Shown: piece by piece, positions 24,100 through 32,338 of the stretch
Layout: every line of letters begins with the position of its first letter
Position numbering within the stretch: position 1 is the first letter of the stretch
From: Saccharopolyspora kobensis
GTDB taxonomy: Bacteria; Actinomycetota; Actinomycetes; Mycobacteriales; Pseudonocardiaceae
Direction: 5' to 3'
NCBI RefSeq assembly: GCF_900108315.1
Contig: NZ_FNVB01000006.1
Span: forward strand, 268,180-332,179
DNA: 64,000 nt
The notes under the pieces: generated by a model
The model's input: the letters and a program-made list of their open reading frames with translations, nothing else
Told to the model about the DNA's origin: nothing
The model's database searches: none
Program-made: the position numbers and the translations under genes

Positions 24100-24893
24100 C
24101 GCACGAGCACTTCCCCGCGTCCGCCCTGCGTGCCTACGCCGCCGGTCAGGCCGCCGAAGCCGACGCCATCGAGGACCACGCGCTCGGCTGCGCCCCGTGC
24201 CGGCAGCTGATCAACGAGGCGGCAGCGGGCGATCCGCTGCTGGAGCAGGTGCGGGCCGCGCTCACCCCGCTGCCGCCGCAATGGCCCCGGCCCGGCCGGT
24301 GGCGGCGGATCCGGGTGCTGCTCAACTCCGCGCCCGCCGTGCGCGGCGCGTGGCTGTTCGCCGTGCTCTTGGTGCTGGCGTGCGCCATCGGGCTCGACCA
24401 GATCACCCCCGAAGACAGCTGGTGGTCGCAGCACGGCTCCGCGCTGCTGCTGTTCGCGCCCGTCCTGCCGGTGCTCGGCGTCGCGCTGTGCTTCGGGCCG
24501 TTCGGCGACCCGGCTCACGAGATCACCGCGGTCACGCCGTTCGGCGGGTTGCGGCTGGTCCTCTGGCGCACCATGTCCGTCCTGCTGACGACCGTCCCGG
24601 CAGCCGCGCTGGTCGGCGCGATCACCGGGCGCGCGTCGGTCACGACCTGGCTGCTGCCCTGCCTGGGGCTGACCGCGCTCACGCTGGCGCTCGGTTCGCT
24701 GTTCCGGCTGGAGATCGTCGCGGTCGCGGTGACCGCGACCTGGTGGGTGCTCGTCGGCGGGCCGCTGTTCAACGAACAGGTCCCGGTGCTGGTCGACCGG
24801 CCGCTGCCGCTGCTGTGGTCCGCGCTGATGGCCGCCTCCGCCACCGTGCTCTACCTGCGCCGCACCCGACTGCACTCGAACTTCGGGAGTTGA
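24096..24893 (+). CDS. Membrane anti-sigma factor with zinc-finger N-terminus
   Basis: 265 aa. The N-terminal cytoplasmic anti-sigma domain (residues 1-65) has the zinc motif HALGCAPCRQL (H-x3-C-x2-C), the hallmark of ZAS anti-sigma factors. Six hydrophobic helices follow (from about residue 80), more than the single helix usual in the family, so the membrane part could sense or assist transport. It overlaps the sigma gene by 4 nt and should bind that sigma at the inner membrane. Confidence 0.88.
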   Translation: MTHEHFPASALRAYAAGQAAEADAIEDHALGCAPCRQLINEAAAGDPLLEQVRAALTPLPPQWPRPGRWRRIRVLLNSAPAVRGAWLFAVLLVLACAIGLDQITPEDSWWSQHGSALLLFAPVLPVLGVALCFGPFGDPAHEITAVTPFGGLRLVLWRTMSVLLTTVPAAALVGAITGRASVTTWLLPCLGLTALTLALGSLFRLEIVAVAVTATWWVLVGGPLFNEQVPVLVDRPLPLLWSALMAASATVLYLRRTRLHSNFGS

Positions 24894-24894
24894 C

Positions 24895-25605
24895 TTGCCC
24901 CCCACCGAGATCCGCGACCTGACCGTCCGATTCGGCCGCCGGACCGCGCTGAGCGGGATCAGCGCCGACCTCGACGACGGCGTGCTCGGCCTGCTCGGCC
25001 CCAACGGCGCCGGGAAGTCGACGCTGCTGCGGGCGCTGGCCACGCTGGTCACGCCGACCAGCGGCTCGATCCGGCTGCTGGGCCGCACCGACCTGCGCGA
25101 GATCCGCCGCCGGCTCGGGTACCTGCCGCAGGAGTTCGGCTACTACCCGCGGTTCACCGCGCGCGAGTTCGTCGAGCACTTCGCCTGGTTGAAGGAGGTC
25201 CCGGCCGCCGAGCTGCCGCTCGCGGTGGACCGGGCGCTGACCCGCGTCGGGCTGGCCGACCGCGCCGACGAGAAGCTCAAGAAGCTCTCCGGCGGCATGC
25301 GCAGGCGGGTCGGCATCGCGCAGGCCATCGTCAACGACCCGGAACTGCTGCTGCTCGACGAACCGACCGCCGGACTGGATCCCGAGCAGCAGGTGGAGCT
25401 CCGCGAACTCCTCCGCGAGCTCGGCGAAACCAGCTGCGTGGTGCTGAGCACGCACGTGATGGGCGATGCCGGTGCCTGCGACCAGATCTGGGTCCTGGAA
25501 TCCGGGCGGCCGCTCTTCCGGGGCGCACCGGACGAGCTGGGCAGCGGAAACCTGGAGGAGCGCTACCACGCGGTGCTGCGCGCGAACCGGAAGAGCGCGG
25601 CGTGA
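24895..25605 (+). CDS. ABC transporter ATP-binding protein
   Basis: 236 aa, ABC-2 exporter ATPase. Walker A is GPNGAGKST, the Q-loop lies in GYLPQEFGYYPRFT, the signature is LSGGMRRRVGIAQA, and Walker B is LLLLDEPTAGLDP. TTG 24895 starts 2 nt after the anti-sigma stop and has GGGAG in front. The C-terminus VLRANRKSAA overlaps the next start (GTGA). A near-copy of that tail is found again at 26979-27011 before the second permease. Confidence 0.92.
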   Translation: MPPTEIRDLTVRFGRRTALSGISADLDDGVLGLLGPNGAGKSTLLRALATLVTPTSGSIRLLGRTDLREIRRRLGYLPQEFGYYPRFTAREFVEHFAWLKEVPAAELPLAVDRALTRVGLADRADEKLKKLSGGMRRRVGIAQAIVNDPELLLLDEPTAGLDPEQQVELRELLRELGETSCVVLSTHVMGDAGACDQIWVLESGRPLFRGAPDELGSGNLEERYHAVLRANRKSAA

Positions 25606-26837
25606 TCCGGGCACTGCGCCGGGAGTTCCGCGCCGCGGTGCTGCTGTCGCCGGCCGTCCTCGCCGCGCTCACCACGCTGCTGCTCGTGCAGCCCTGGGGG
25701 GCGCTCAGCTGGAACGCCGTCGCCCAGTCCATGCGGTTCGGCATGCTCTACGCGGGCCCGCTGATGGCGACGGCCGGTGCCTGGACCGCAGGCCGGGACC
25801 TCCGCCGCGGCACCCGCGATCTGCTGGCCACCACATCCCGGTCGACCTGGCGGCCGCACGTGGTGGCCTGGGCGGCGCTGACCGCGGCTGCGCTGCTCGG
25901 GCTGGTGCTGACCTGCGCAGTCGCAGCGATCTTCGTGCAACCGATCACCGCGAGCGACGAGCTGTGGGTCCCCGAGCTGTTCCTCTGCGTTCCTGCTTAC
26001 GGGGCGCTGGTCGCGTTCGGGATGGCGCTGGGCCGGTTGGTGCGGTGGCGGTTGATCGTCGCGCTGACCCCGGTGCTGACGTTCCTGGGCATCCTCTTCG
26101 CCTCTCGGCGGGACTGGTCCGCACCGGTGTCCCTGACGATGAACGCCGGCCCGGCGAGCGACTACGCGACGTTCACCGGCCTATCCAGCGCGCTGCAAGC
26201 TGCGTGGTACGCCGCCATCGCGGTGGCTCTCCTCGCCATCGGCGCGGCACGTCGGCGGTGGCTCGCCCTGCCGCCGATGGCGCTGGCCATCGCGATGTCG
26301 GTGCAGCTGGCCTCGATGCCCTACGACGAGCACATGCGCGACGACCCGGCGGCCGTCCAGCAGGTGTGCACCACGACCGGCCCGCCCGTCTGCGTACCGC
26401 GCTACCAGGAGCCGGTGCTCGACGAGCTCGCCGGTCTGGTGCAGCCGATGCTGGTGCGGCTCGACGGAATCGCCTCGGCTCCGACAGCAGTGCGGTTCTC
26501 CCACCGATCGGACGACGGACCGGCCTGGACGTTCGACTCGACGTTGACCGGGCGACTGGTGGATCCGCAACGCAATCGCGTAGCGCTGGCGCACCTGCTG
26601 CTGTCCCTGGAACCGGATGGACGGCACTACGCCGACTGCACGCCGACAGTGCACGGCGAGTACGCGTCCGTCGCGGAGGCCGCCCAGCACTGGCTGCTCG
26701 GCGACATCCCGCGAGCACAACAGCTCCTCGACGGAAGAGCCCCCGACCGCGAATGGATCGCCGCCTACTTCGCGGCCAAGGCGAACTGCGACGGCGAGGC
26801 GATGCGCTTGCTGGTCCCAGCCACCGCGAACGCCTGA
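25602..26837 (+). CDS. ABC-2-like permease, copy 1
   Basis: 411 aa. Six hydrophobic segments lie in residues 15-240, then a globular extracytoplasmic C-terminal part (about 250-411) with Cys pairs (VCTTTGPPVCVPRYQ and DC...NC). RRGTRDLLATTSRSTWRPHVVAW and the ordering of helices make it an exporter permease working with the upstream ATPase, to which it is translationally coupled (GTGA). It is a paralogue of the 27008-28204 protein. The cargo is unknown. Confidence 0.82.
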   Translation: MIRALRREFRAAVLLSPAVLAALTTLLLVQPWGALSWNAVAQSMRFGMLYAGPLMATAGAWTAGRDLRRGTRDLLATTSRSTWRPHVVAWAALTAAALLGLVLTCAVAAIFVQPITASDELWVPELFLCVPAYGALVAFGMALGRLVRWRLIVALTPVLTFLGILFASRRDWSAPVSLTMNAGPASDYATFTGLSSALQAAWYAAIAVALLAIGAARRRWLALPPMALAIAMSVQLASMPYDEHMRDDPAAVQQVCTTTGPPVCVPRYQEPVLDELAGLVQPMLVRLDGIASAPTAVRFSHRSDDGPAWTFDSTLTGRLVDPQRNRVALAHLLLSLEPDGRHYADCTPTVHGEYASVAEAAQHWLLGDIPRAQQLLDGRAPDREWIAAYFAAKANCDGEAMRLLVPATANA

Positions 26838-26936
26838 TCGCACAACGAAATCGCGACGCCGTCCTGGTCGGACGGGCACAGCGCACCCGGACCACGCGCG
26901 GTCGACCGCCGCCGCACACCCAGAAAGGGCCTGGAA

Positions 26937-27011
26937 ATGATGCCGATCAGCACTCCTCGACCGCGTCCGGTCCGCCCAGTGCTGCGCGCGAACCGGAAGC
27001 GCGCGGCGTGA
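26937..27011 (+). CDS. Vestigial ATPase tail / leader ORF coupled to permease 2
   Basis: A 24-codon frame that starts ATGATG after AGAAAGG and ends VLRANRKRAA-stop. Its last 33 nt (26979-27011) differ by one base from the end of the ATPase gene (25573-25605), and its TGA overlaps the GTG of the next permease exactly as the real ATPase does. I read it as the remnant of a duplicated ATPase gene, kept or re-used as a short coupled leader. It is too short for domain evidence; whether it is translated is unknown. Confidence 0.5.
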   Translation: MMPISTPRPRPVRPVLRANRKRAA

Positions 27012-28204
27012 TCCGGGCGCTGCTGCGCGAGCTGCGCAAGGGCGCACCGTTCGCGCTGGTGGTGGCGGCCGGTTTCACCGTGCTGGTGTTCCTGCAGCCG
27101 TGGTGGGCGGGCAACTGGAACGCGCTCACCACGGCACTGCGGTTCAGCGTGCTCTACGTGGGCCCGCTGATGGCCGCCGCCGGCACGTGGGCGGCGAACC
27201 GGGAGCACCGCCGGGGCACCGCGGAACTGCTGACCACCACGACGCGGCCGGGGTGGCAGCCCTTCCTCGCGTCCTGGCTGGCGCTCACCCTGATCTCGGT
27301 GCTCGGCATGGTGATCGCGATCGCGGTCGCGGCGTTCTTCGTCATCCCGACCGCCGCGCCGACGAGTGGTCGGTGGCTCCTGACGATGCTGGCGAACGTG
27401 CCGATCTTCGGCGCGATGGTGGCCTTCGGCGCGTTGCTGGGCCGGTCGGTGCGGTGGCCGCTGATCACCGCGGCGACGCCGCTGCTGACGTTCACCCTGA
27501 TCGTCTACATCGAGGTCCCCAGCTGGTCTTCGGCGATCGGCGTAGCGCTCGGCCCGAACGACATCGCGAATTCCAGCATGTTCACCGCTTTCTCGAGCGC
27601 GTTGCAGGCCGTGTTGTTCAGCGCCATCGCGGTCGCCCTGCTCATCGCCGCGGTGGCGCGGCGACGATGGCTCGCCCTGCTGCCCGCGGGGCTGGTCATC
27701 GCCGTGTCGGCGCACTTCTCCGGGTTGTCGCACGACCAGCACGTGGCCATCGACTCGGCGGGCGCGCAACCGGTGTGCACGACCAGCACGCCGAAGGTGT
27801 GCGTCCCGGAGTACCAGCAACCCGCGCTGGCCGAGGTCGCCGCCTTGACGCAGCCGATGTTGCGCAAGCTCGACGGGATACCCGGCGCCCCGACCGAACT
27901 GCGCACCGGAAGCGGCAGCCCGGCGGACGAAGGCCTGAACACCTACCAGCACCCCATCACCCTCACCGGTCGGCTCGCGGATCCCGACCGCGAACGCGAG
28001 CTGATGGCGTCGTACCTGGTCCTGCCTCGCCAGATGACGTGTCCCGGCCAGGACTTCTTCGACGCATACGGGATCGCCGCAGCCTGGCTGCTCGACGACC
28101 GGCCCGACGGCCCGCCCGGGCGCGAGTGGATGGCCGCGTACTACGCGGCGTACCGCGACTGCGACCCCGAAGCCATCGGGGAATTGGCCACCACAATTCG
28201 ATAG
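27008..28204 (+). CDS. ABC-2-like permease, copy 2
   Basis: 398 aa, same architecture as copy 1: N-terminal six-helix region (residues 12-235) and extracytoplasmic domain with VCTTSTPKVCVPEYQQPALAEVAALTQPMLRKLDGIPGAPTEL, clearly homologous to copy 1. GTG 27008 overlaps the stop of the vestigial leader. It probably pairs with the single ATPase and copy 1 to form a heteromeric exporter. Confidence 0.82.
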   Translation: MIRALLRELRKGAPFALVVAAGFTVLVFLQPWWAGNWNALTTALRFSVLYVGPLMAAAGTWAANREHRRGTAELLTTTTRPGWQPFLASWLALTLISVLGMVIAIAVAAFFVIPTAAPTSGRWLLTMLANVPIFGAMVAFGALLGRSVRWPLITAATPLLTFTLIVYIEVPSWSSAIGVALGPNDIANSSMFTAFSSALQAVLFSAIAVALLIAAVARRRWLALLPAGLVIAVSAHFSGLSHDQHVAIDSAGAQPVCTTSTPKVCVPEYQQPALAEVAALTQPMLRKLDGIPGAPTELRTGSGSPADEGLNTYQHPITLTGRLADPDRERELMASYLVLPRQMTCPGQDFFDAYGIAAAWLLDDRPDGPPGREWMAAYYAAYRDCDPEAIGELATTIR

Positions 28205-28227
28205 CGCTCCGAAAACGCATCCGCACG

Positions 28228-28248
28228 CCTGAATTCGACGAATTCAGG
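28228..28248. repeat. Perfect 21-nt palindrome after the exporter operon
   Basis: CCTGAATTCG and CGAATTCAGG flank a single A. There is no T-run. It sits between the permease 2 stop and the GT39 start and could be an operator or a terminator. Confidence 0.5.
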
Positions 28249-28282
28249 TGCTGACCTCGCACGCCCGGAAAGGGGCCCGGAC

Positions 28283-29806
28283 ATGACCACCGCGCTCGCG
28301 AGAACCGTTCCGCGGAAACCCGATTCCGCGCTGCACCCGATGACCTGGCGACCGGTGCTGCTGATCGCCTCGGCGGTGGCCGCGGTGCTGGTGCTGGTCA
28401 GCCCGCGCTACGGGTACTTCGCCGACGAGCTCTACTTCATCGCCGCCGGGCACCACCCATCCTGGGGCTACGCCGACCAACCGCCGCTGATACCGCTCAT
28501 AGCGTCCACTTTGGACAACATGGTTCCCGGTTCGCTCGTCGCGCTGCGCTTTCCGGCCGCGCTCGTCATGGCGGCGGGCGTCGTGGTCACCGCGCTGATC
28601 GCGCGCGAGCTCGGCGGCGGCCGCCGGGCGCAGATCGCGGCGGCCGGGACCTGGGCGGTCACCGCGCAGTTCGCCAGCGCCGGGCACATGCTCACCACCT
28701 GGTCGATCGATCCGGTCCTGTGGACGACCGCCAGCTGGCTGCTGGTGCGGTGGACCCGGCTGCGCGACGACCGGCTGCTGCTCTGGGCCGGAGCGGTCAC
28801 CGCGGTCGCGCTGCAGGTCAAGTTCCTGATCCCGGTCCTGTGGCTCGGCGTCGGGATCGCCGCGCTGCTGACCGGCCCGCGGGAACTGCTGCGGCGCCCG
28901 CTGCTCTGGTGCGGCGCGACCCTCTGCGCGCTCACCCTCACGCCCACGCTGCTCTGGCAGCACGCCAACGGCTGGCCGCAGCTGCAGATGCCCGCCACGG
29001 TCGCTTCCGAGAACTCCACCGGCTGGCTGACCCTCCCGCTCGCCGTGGCTTGCGCCGGGCTCGTCGGCGCCGCGGCGGTCTGCTTCGGCACCTGGCGACT
29101 GCTGCGCGCCCCGCACCTGAGCCCGTACCGCTACCTGGGCTGGGCCGCGATCGGCATCGCGCTGGCGTTCGCCGCCGTCGGCGGGCGGCCGTACTACGTC
29201 GCCGGGCTGTTCGGGCTGCTCTACGCCGTGGCGGCGGTCGAGCGGGAGCACCGCCCGACCCGCGGCTGGATCGTCGGGACCGCCTACACCGCCTCCGCCG
29301 TCATAGCGATCGCTGCGCTCCCGATCCTGCCGATGTCGATGATCCCGAAGCACGACGTGTTCGCCCGGGGCAGCATCGGCTGGCCCGAGCTGACCGCCGC
29401 GGTCGCCGACGCGCACCGCAGCACCCCGCCGGGCACCGAGGTCATCACGCACGACTACTGGTCGGCGAGCGCGCTGCACCACTACGGCCCGGCGATCGGG
29501 ATCACCGAAGTGCACAGCGGGAGCCGGGGATTCTGGCACCTGAGCCGGCCGAGCGGCGGCCAGGTGCTCTACGTCGGCGGCACCCGCGACCACCTGCTGC
29601 AGCACTTCCGCGAAGTCCGCCCGATGACCACGGTGGACACGGGCCTCGCGGTGGACACCTACTACGAGGGCACGACGATCTGGCTGGCCAGCGGCCCGCG
29701 CGCGCCCTGGTCCGACCTCTGGCCGGAGTTCCAGCGCATGGGCATCTTCGACGGCTCCACCGGCACCGGCTCCGAACTCCCCGGAGCGATCACCGGTGTT
29801 GCCTGA
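28283..29806 (+). CDS. GT39/ArnT-like integral membrane glycosyltransferase
   Basis: 507 aa. GT-C fold: about eleven TM helices, and the first loop YGYFADELYFIAAGHHPSWGYADQPPLIPL carries the DE catalytic motif of PMT_2/ArnT-like enzymes. They transfer sugars from polyprenyl phosphate to lipids or proteins on the outer face of the membrane. ATG 28283 has GGAAAGGGG upstream. It is followed by a GPP34-family gene, which in eukaryotes links phosphoinositide membranes to glycosyltransferases. Confidence 0.85.
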   Translation: MTTALARTVPRKPDSALHPMTWRPVLLIASAVAAVLVLVSPRYGYFADELYFIAAGHHPSWGYADQPPLIPLIASTLDNMVPGSLVALRFPAALVMAAGVVVTALIARELGGGRRAQIAAAGTWAVTAQFASAGHMLTTWSIDPVLWTTASWLLVRWTRLRDDRLLLWAGAVTAVALQVKFLIPVLWLGVGIAALLTGPRELLRRPLLWCGATLCALTLTPTLLWQHANGWPQLQMPATVASENSTGWLTLPLAVACAGLVGAAAVCFGTWRLLRAPHLSPYRYLGWAAIGIALAFAAVGGRPYYVAGLFGLLYAVAAVEREHRPTRGWIVGTAYTASAVIAIAALPILPMSMIPKHDVFARGSIGWPELTAAVADAHRSTPPGTEVITHDYWSASALHHYGPAIGITEVHSGSRGFWHLSRPSGGQVLYVGGTRDHLLQHFREVRPMTTVDTGLAVDTYYEGTTIWLASGPRAPWSDLWPEFQRMGIFDGSTGTGSELPGAITGVA

Positions 29807-29867
29807 AAGGGCAGCGATTTCCGCTGAGCGAGCACGCGCACCGAGACGAGCTGCGAAACTGAGCCGC

Positions 29868-30569
29868 GTGGATGTGCCCATACCGCTTTCCCTGCCAGAG
29901 GAGTTCGTCCTGCTGTCCCAGCGGGAAACCGGAGAGGTCAGGTACGAGCCCGCGACGAGCTTCGGCTGCGCGGCGGCCGAGCTCGGTGAACTCCTGCTGC
30001 GCGGCAAGATCCGGATCTGGCACAAGGAACGCCGGCTCTTCAGCCGCGCGGTGCTCATCGGGTCCGGCAAGATCGAGCTGCTCGACTCCGGAAGCACCGG
30101 ACTCGCCTGGGCCGAGGAGGTGCTGAACGGGCTCGTACGACGGCAAGCCGCCAAGCCCAAGCCGGTCACTGTGACCAGCTGGGTACGCCATCGCAGCTCG
30201 GACGCGCTGAACCAGCACCGGTCCGCGCTGCTCGCCCGCGGCCTGCTGGCTCACGCGCCACCCGAATCCCGGAGGAAACCCGACCGCTACTTCCCGCACC
30301 CCGGCGCGCGGGAGGCGCTGCTCGCCGAACTGCACGCCGCCATCGCAGGTCATCGCCCTTTCGACGGGCGCACCTTCGTCCTGACCCAGCTCGCCAACGC
30401 CGACGGGCTCAACAGCGAGATGCGGCGCGGGCTCAGCGTTTGGACCGTCTTGAAGTCCAAGTCGTTCGGGGATGTCCCGCCCAGCCTCCTCCGCGCCACC
30501 AGCGCGCTCACCAGTGCGATTCCCAGCCCCTCCACTTCAGGCGGCGGCGACGGCGACGGCGGCGAATGA
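29868..30569 (+). CDS. GPP34 (GOLPH3/VPS74-like) family protein
   Basis: 233 aa, soluble. The GPP34 fold is recognised by IPLSLPEEFVLLSQRETGEVRY, FGCAAAELGELLLRGKIRI, SALLARGLLAHAP...RYFPHPGAREALLAEL and RTFVLTQLANADGLNSEMRRGL. Eukaryotic GOLPH3 binds PI4P and tethers glycosyltransferases; in actinomycetes the role is unknown. GTG 29868 starts right at the domain; an in-frame GTG at 29796 overlaps the GT39 stop. The end has a short Ser/Gly/Asp tail. Confidence 0.85.
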   Translation: MDVPIPLSLPEEFVLLSQRETGEVRYEPATSFGCAAAELGELLLRGKIRIWHKERRLFSRAVLIGSGKIELLDSGSTGLAWAEEVLNGLVRRQAAKPKPVTVTSWVRHRSSDALNQHRSALLARGLLAHAPPESRRKPDRYFPHPGAREALLAELHAAIAGHRPFDGRTFVLTQLANADGLNSEMRRGLSVWTVLKSKSFGDVPPSLLRATSALTSAIPSPSTSGGGDGDGGE

Positions 30570-30570
30570 A

Positions 30571-30606
30571 CCTCCCGGGCCGCGTTGGCGAACGCGACCC
30601 GGGAGG
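30571..30606. terminator. Bidirectional terminator hairpin
   Basis: CCTCCCGGG pairs with CCCGGGAGG and, inside, CGCGTT pairs with AACGCG, giving a 15-bp stem broken by one mismatch. It lies between the convergent GPP34 and copper-storage-like genes. Confidence 0.75.
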
Positions 30607-30613
30607 AACGGTT

Positions 30614-30997
30614 TCACGCCGACTGCATCGCCTGCGGGGACATCTGGCGGCACATCGAGGCGCACTGGTTCATCATGTCCGCCAGCTCCGCCATCTCCCG
30701 CGATTCCATGCGGCGGCACATCTCGGCGGTCATGTCGCACATGTCGGCGCACATGCCGCACATCCGCACGCACATCTGCACCATGTCCGCGCTGGCCTTC
30801 GCCATGCTCGAACAGCGCATCATCATGTCCGCGCACATCCGGCACATGTCCGCGCACGAGATCATCACCATGCTCATCTGCATGGCCTCGTCGCTGCGCT
30901 TCTCCATGCAGTGCGACAGCATCCGCTCGCACATGTCGTGGCACTTGTGGCACATGTCGATGCACTGCTGCATTTCGGTGGTCATCTGCCGTGTCAT
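30614..30997 (-). CDS. Cys/Met-rich four-helix copper-storage-like protein (DUF326/Csp)
   Basis: 127 aa, no signal peptide, so cytosolic like Csp3. Sixteen Cys lie on one face of predicted helices in repeated C-x3-C-x2-C-x3-C-x6-C patterns (C12/16/19/23/30; C48/52/55/62; C76/80/83/87/94; C112/116). In the second helix one Cys position (59) is Met. Csp proteins bind many Cu(I) ions through such Cys. Met is also very frequent (MQMSMVMIS, ADMMMRC), which I have not seen to this degree in the family. ATG 30997 follows TGGAGG. Metal binding is inferred. Confidence 0.85.
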   Translation of the reverse strand: MTRQMTTEMQQCIDMCHKCHDMCERMLSHCMEKRSDEAMQMSMVMISCADMCRMCADMMMRCSSMAKASADMVQMCVRMCGMCADMCDMTAEMCRRMESREMAELADMMNQCASMCRQMSPQAMQSA

Positions 30998-31076
30998 CCG
31001 TGGGCCTCCAAAGCACTCGGAAGGGACCCGGCCGCCCGCACAGGCGCCCGAGGGGCTCGGAATACCCCCGAGCGGC

Positions 31077-31949
31077 CTAGATCGCACGCGCGAAGTCGGC
31101 CGCGTGGTCCTTGGCCCACTCCGCGAAGCCGCGGGCGCGGCCGGTGATCGGCGCCGAGGTCGGCATCGGCGGGACCGCCGACTTGTCGAAGTCAGCGAGC
31201 TCCGAGGGGTCGGCTTCCGCTCCGGAGTAGTCCTCGAAACCCAGCAGGAAGTCGGCGTTCTCCGCGGCGAAACCGCCCTGAGCGCGGTAGAACTCCCGGG
31301 CCTCGTGCGGCGTGACCTCCGCGATGCGGATCTCCCGGCCGACGGCTTCCGCGATGAGCTCGATCTGCTCGCGGTGGGTGAGCAGGTCGGGGCCGTTGAC
31401 GTCGTAGGCGCGGCCGGAGTGCCCGTCGGCCAGCAACGCCGTCACCGCCACGTCGGCGATGTCCTGCTCGTGCGTCGGGTACCAGGCCACGGCGTCCGGG
31501 TTCGGGTCCCGCACGACGCCCTCGGCGCGGATCGACGGTCCCCACATCCACAGCTTGTTCAGCGCGAACTCGCCGGGCCGCACGTGCGTCCACGCCATCC
31601 CGGAGGCCTCCACCGCCTGCTCCACGGGCAGGTGGAAGTGGGTGTCGAAACCGCCGGTGACCGCGCCCGACGACAGCACCACGACGCGCTGCACACCGGC
31701 CCGCTCCGCGGCGGCCACCACCTCCCGCGCGGTCTCCGGCACCGGGAACAGGAACAGCCGCTCGACGCCCCGGAACGCCTCGGTCAGGCTGTCCGGTCGT
31801 GCGAGGTCACCGCGCACCGCCGCCACCCCGGCGGGGAACGCGGCCCGCGGGTTGCGGGTCAGCGCCCGCACCGGCTCACCCGCGTCCGCCAGCCGGCGCA
31901 CGACGCGGCTGCCGACGTTGCCGGTAGCTCCGGTGATCAGGATGGTCAT
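31077..31949 (-). CDS. NmrA-like NAD(P)-binding reductase
   Basis: 290 aa, atypical short-chain dehydrogenase. The N-terminal Rossmann motif TILITGATGNVGSRVVRRL binds NAD(P); ALTRNP follows, and the C-terminal half resembles NmrA/azoreductase-type proteins (HVRPGEFALNKLW, EVTPHEAREFYRAQGG). Such proteins reduce quinones or azo compounds or act as redox sensors. ATG 31949. A family C repeat lies directly upstream. A TGAACAA/TTGTTCA palindrome is 240 nt further up. Confidence 0.82.
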   Translation of the reverse strand: MTILITGATGNVGSRVVRRLADAGEPVRALTRNPRAAFPAGVAAVRGDLARPDSLTEAFRGVERLFLFPVPETAREVVAAAERAGVQRVVVLSSGAVTGGFDTHFHLPVEQAVEASGMAWTHVRPGEFALNKLWMWGPSIRAEGVVRDPNPDAVAWYPTHEQDIADVAVTALLADGHSGRAYDVNGPDLLTHREQIELIAEAVGREIRIAEVTPHEAREFYRAQGGFAAENADFLLGFEDYSGAEADPSELADFDKSAVPPMPTSAPITGRARGFAEWAKDHAADFARAI

Positions 31950-31961
31950 GCGCGGTCCGCC

Positions 31962-32095
31962 TCGCTGTCCCGCCTCTCCGCGTTCTTCAGTGGTGGTTGC
32001 GCATGGACGGATCTCGCGTTGCGCGGTTCCTTGCGGCTGGGTCGCGTCACGGTCCCATGAGGTGCGGTTGGGCAGGACTCCGGTTGGCACAAGGG
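31962..32095 (+). repeat. Family C repeat, copy 4
   Basis: Plus-strand copy beginning CCGCCTCTCCGCG 13 to 20 nt outside the start codon of the minus-strand NmrA-like gene, then TCTCGCG...GGTTCCTTGCGGCTGGG. Confidence 0.7.
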
Positions 32096-32186
32096 CGTCA
32101 TTACGTCCTCTCGATGAATTCGTTCGGGATGTCGAGCGCTCGACGACGGATTCATCCTGCCCCGCCGATCCCCGGCCGAGCAAACA

Positions 32187-32201
32187 TGAACAAGTTGTTC
32201 A
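32187..32201. promoter_or_regulatory. Operator-like palindrome TGAACAA-G-TTGTTCA
   Basis: Perfect 7-bp arms around one base, in a locally AT-rich stretch between the IclR and NmrA genes. No regulator can be assigned. Confidence 0.4.
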
Positions 32202-32338
32202 CATAACTCTCTGACCTGCGGAAACAATTCGTCGAATGACAGCGGAGAATTGCTTTTTCGAGCGCGCGGAAACCCGCGTCGAACTGGGAGAACGCCGCAC
32301 CGGAGAAGCCGCGCGGAAAAATTCGTCCGGAGCGGGCC

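Larger units (their letters stand above)
31950..32338. other. 389-nt intergenic region with repeat C and an operator-like palindrome
   Basis: It contains family C copy 4 (31962-32095) and TGAACAAGTTGTTCA at 32187-32201 with nearby AT-rich sequence. I see no credible gene on either strand. It is probably the promoter region for the NmrA-like gene. Confidence 0.6.
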
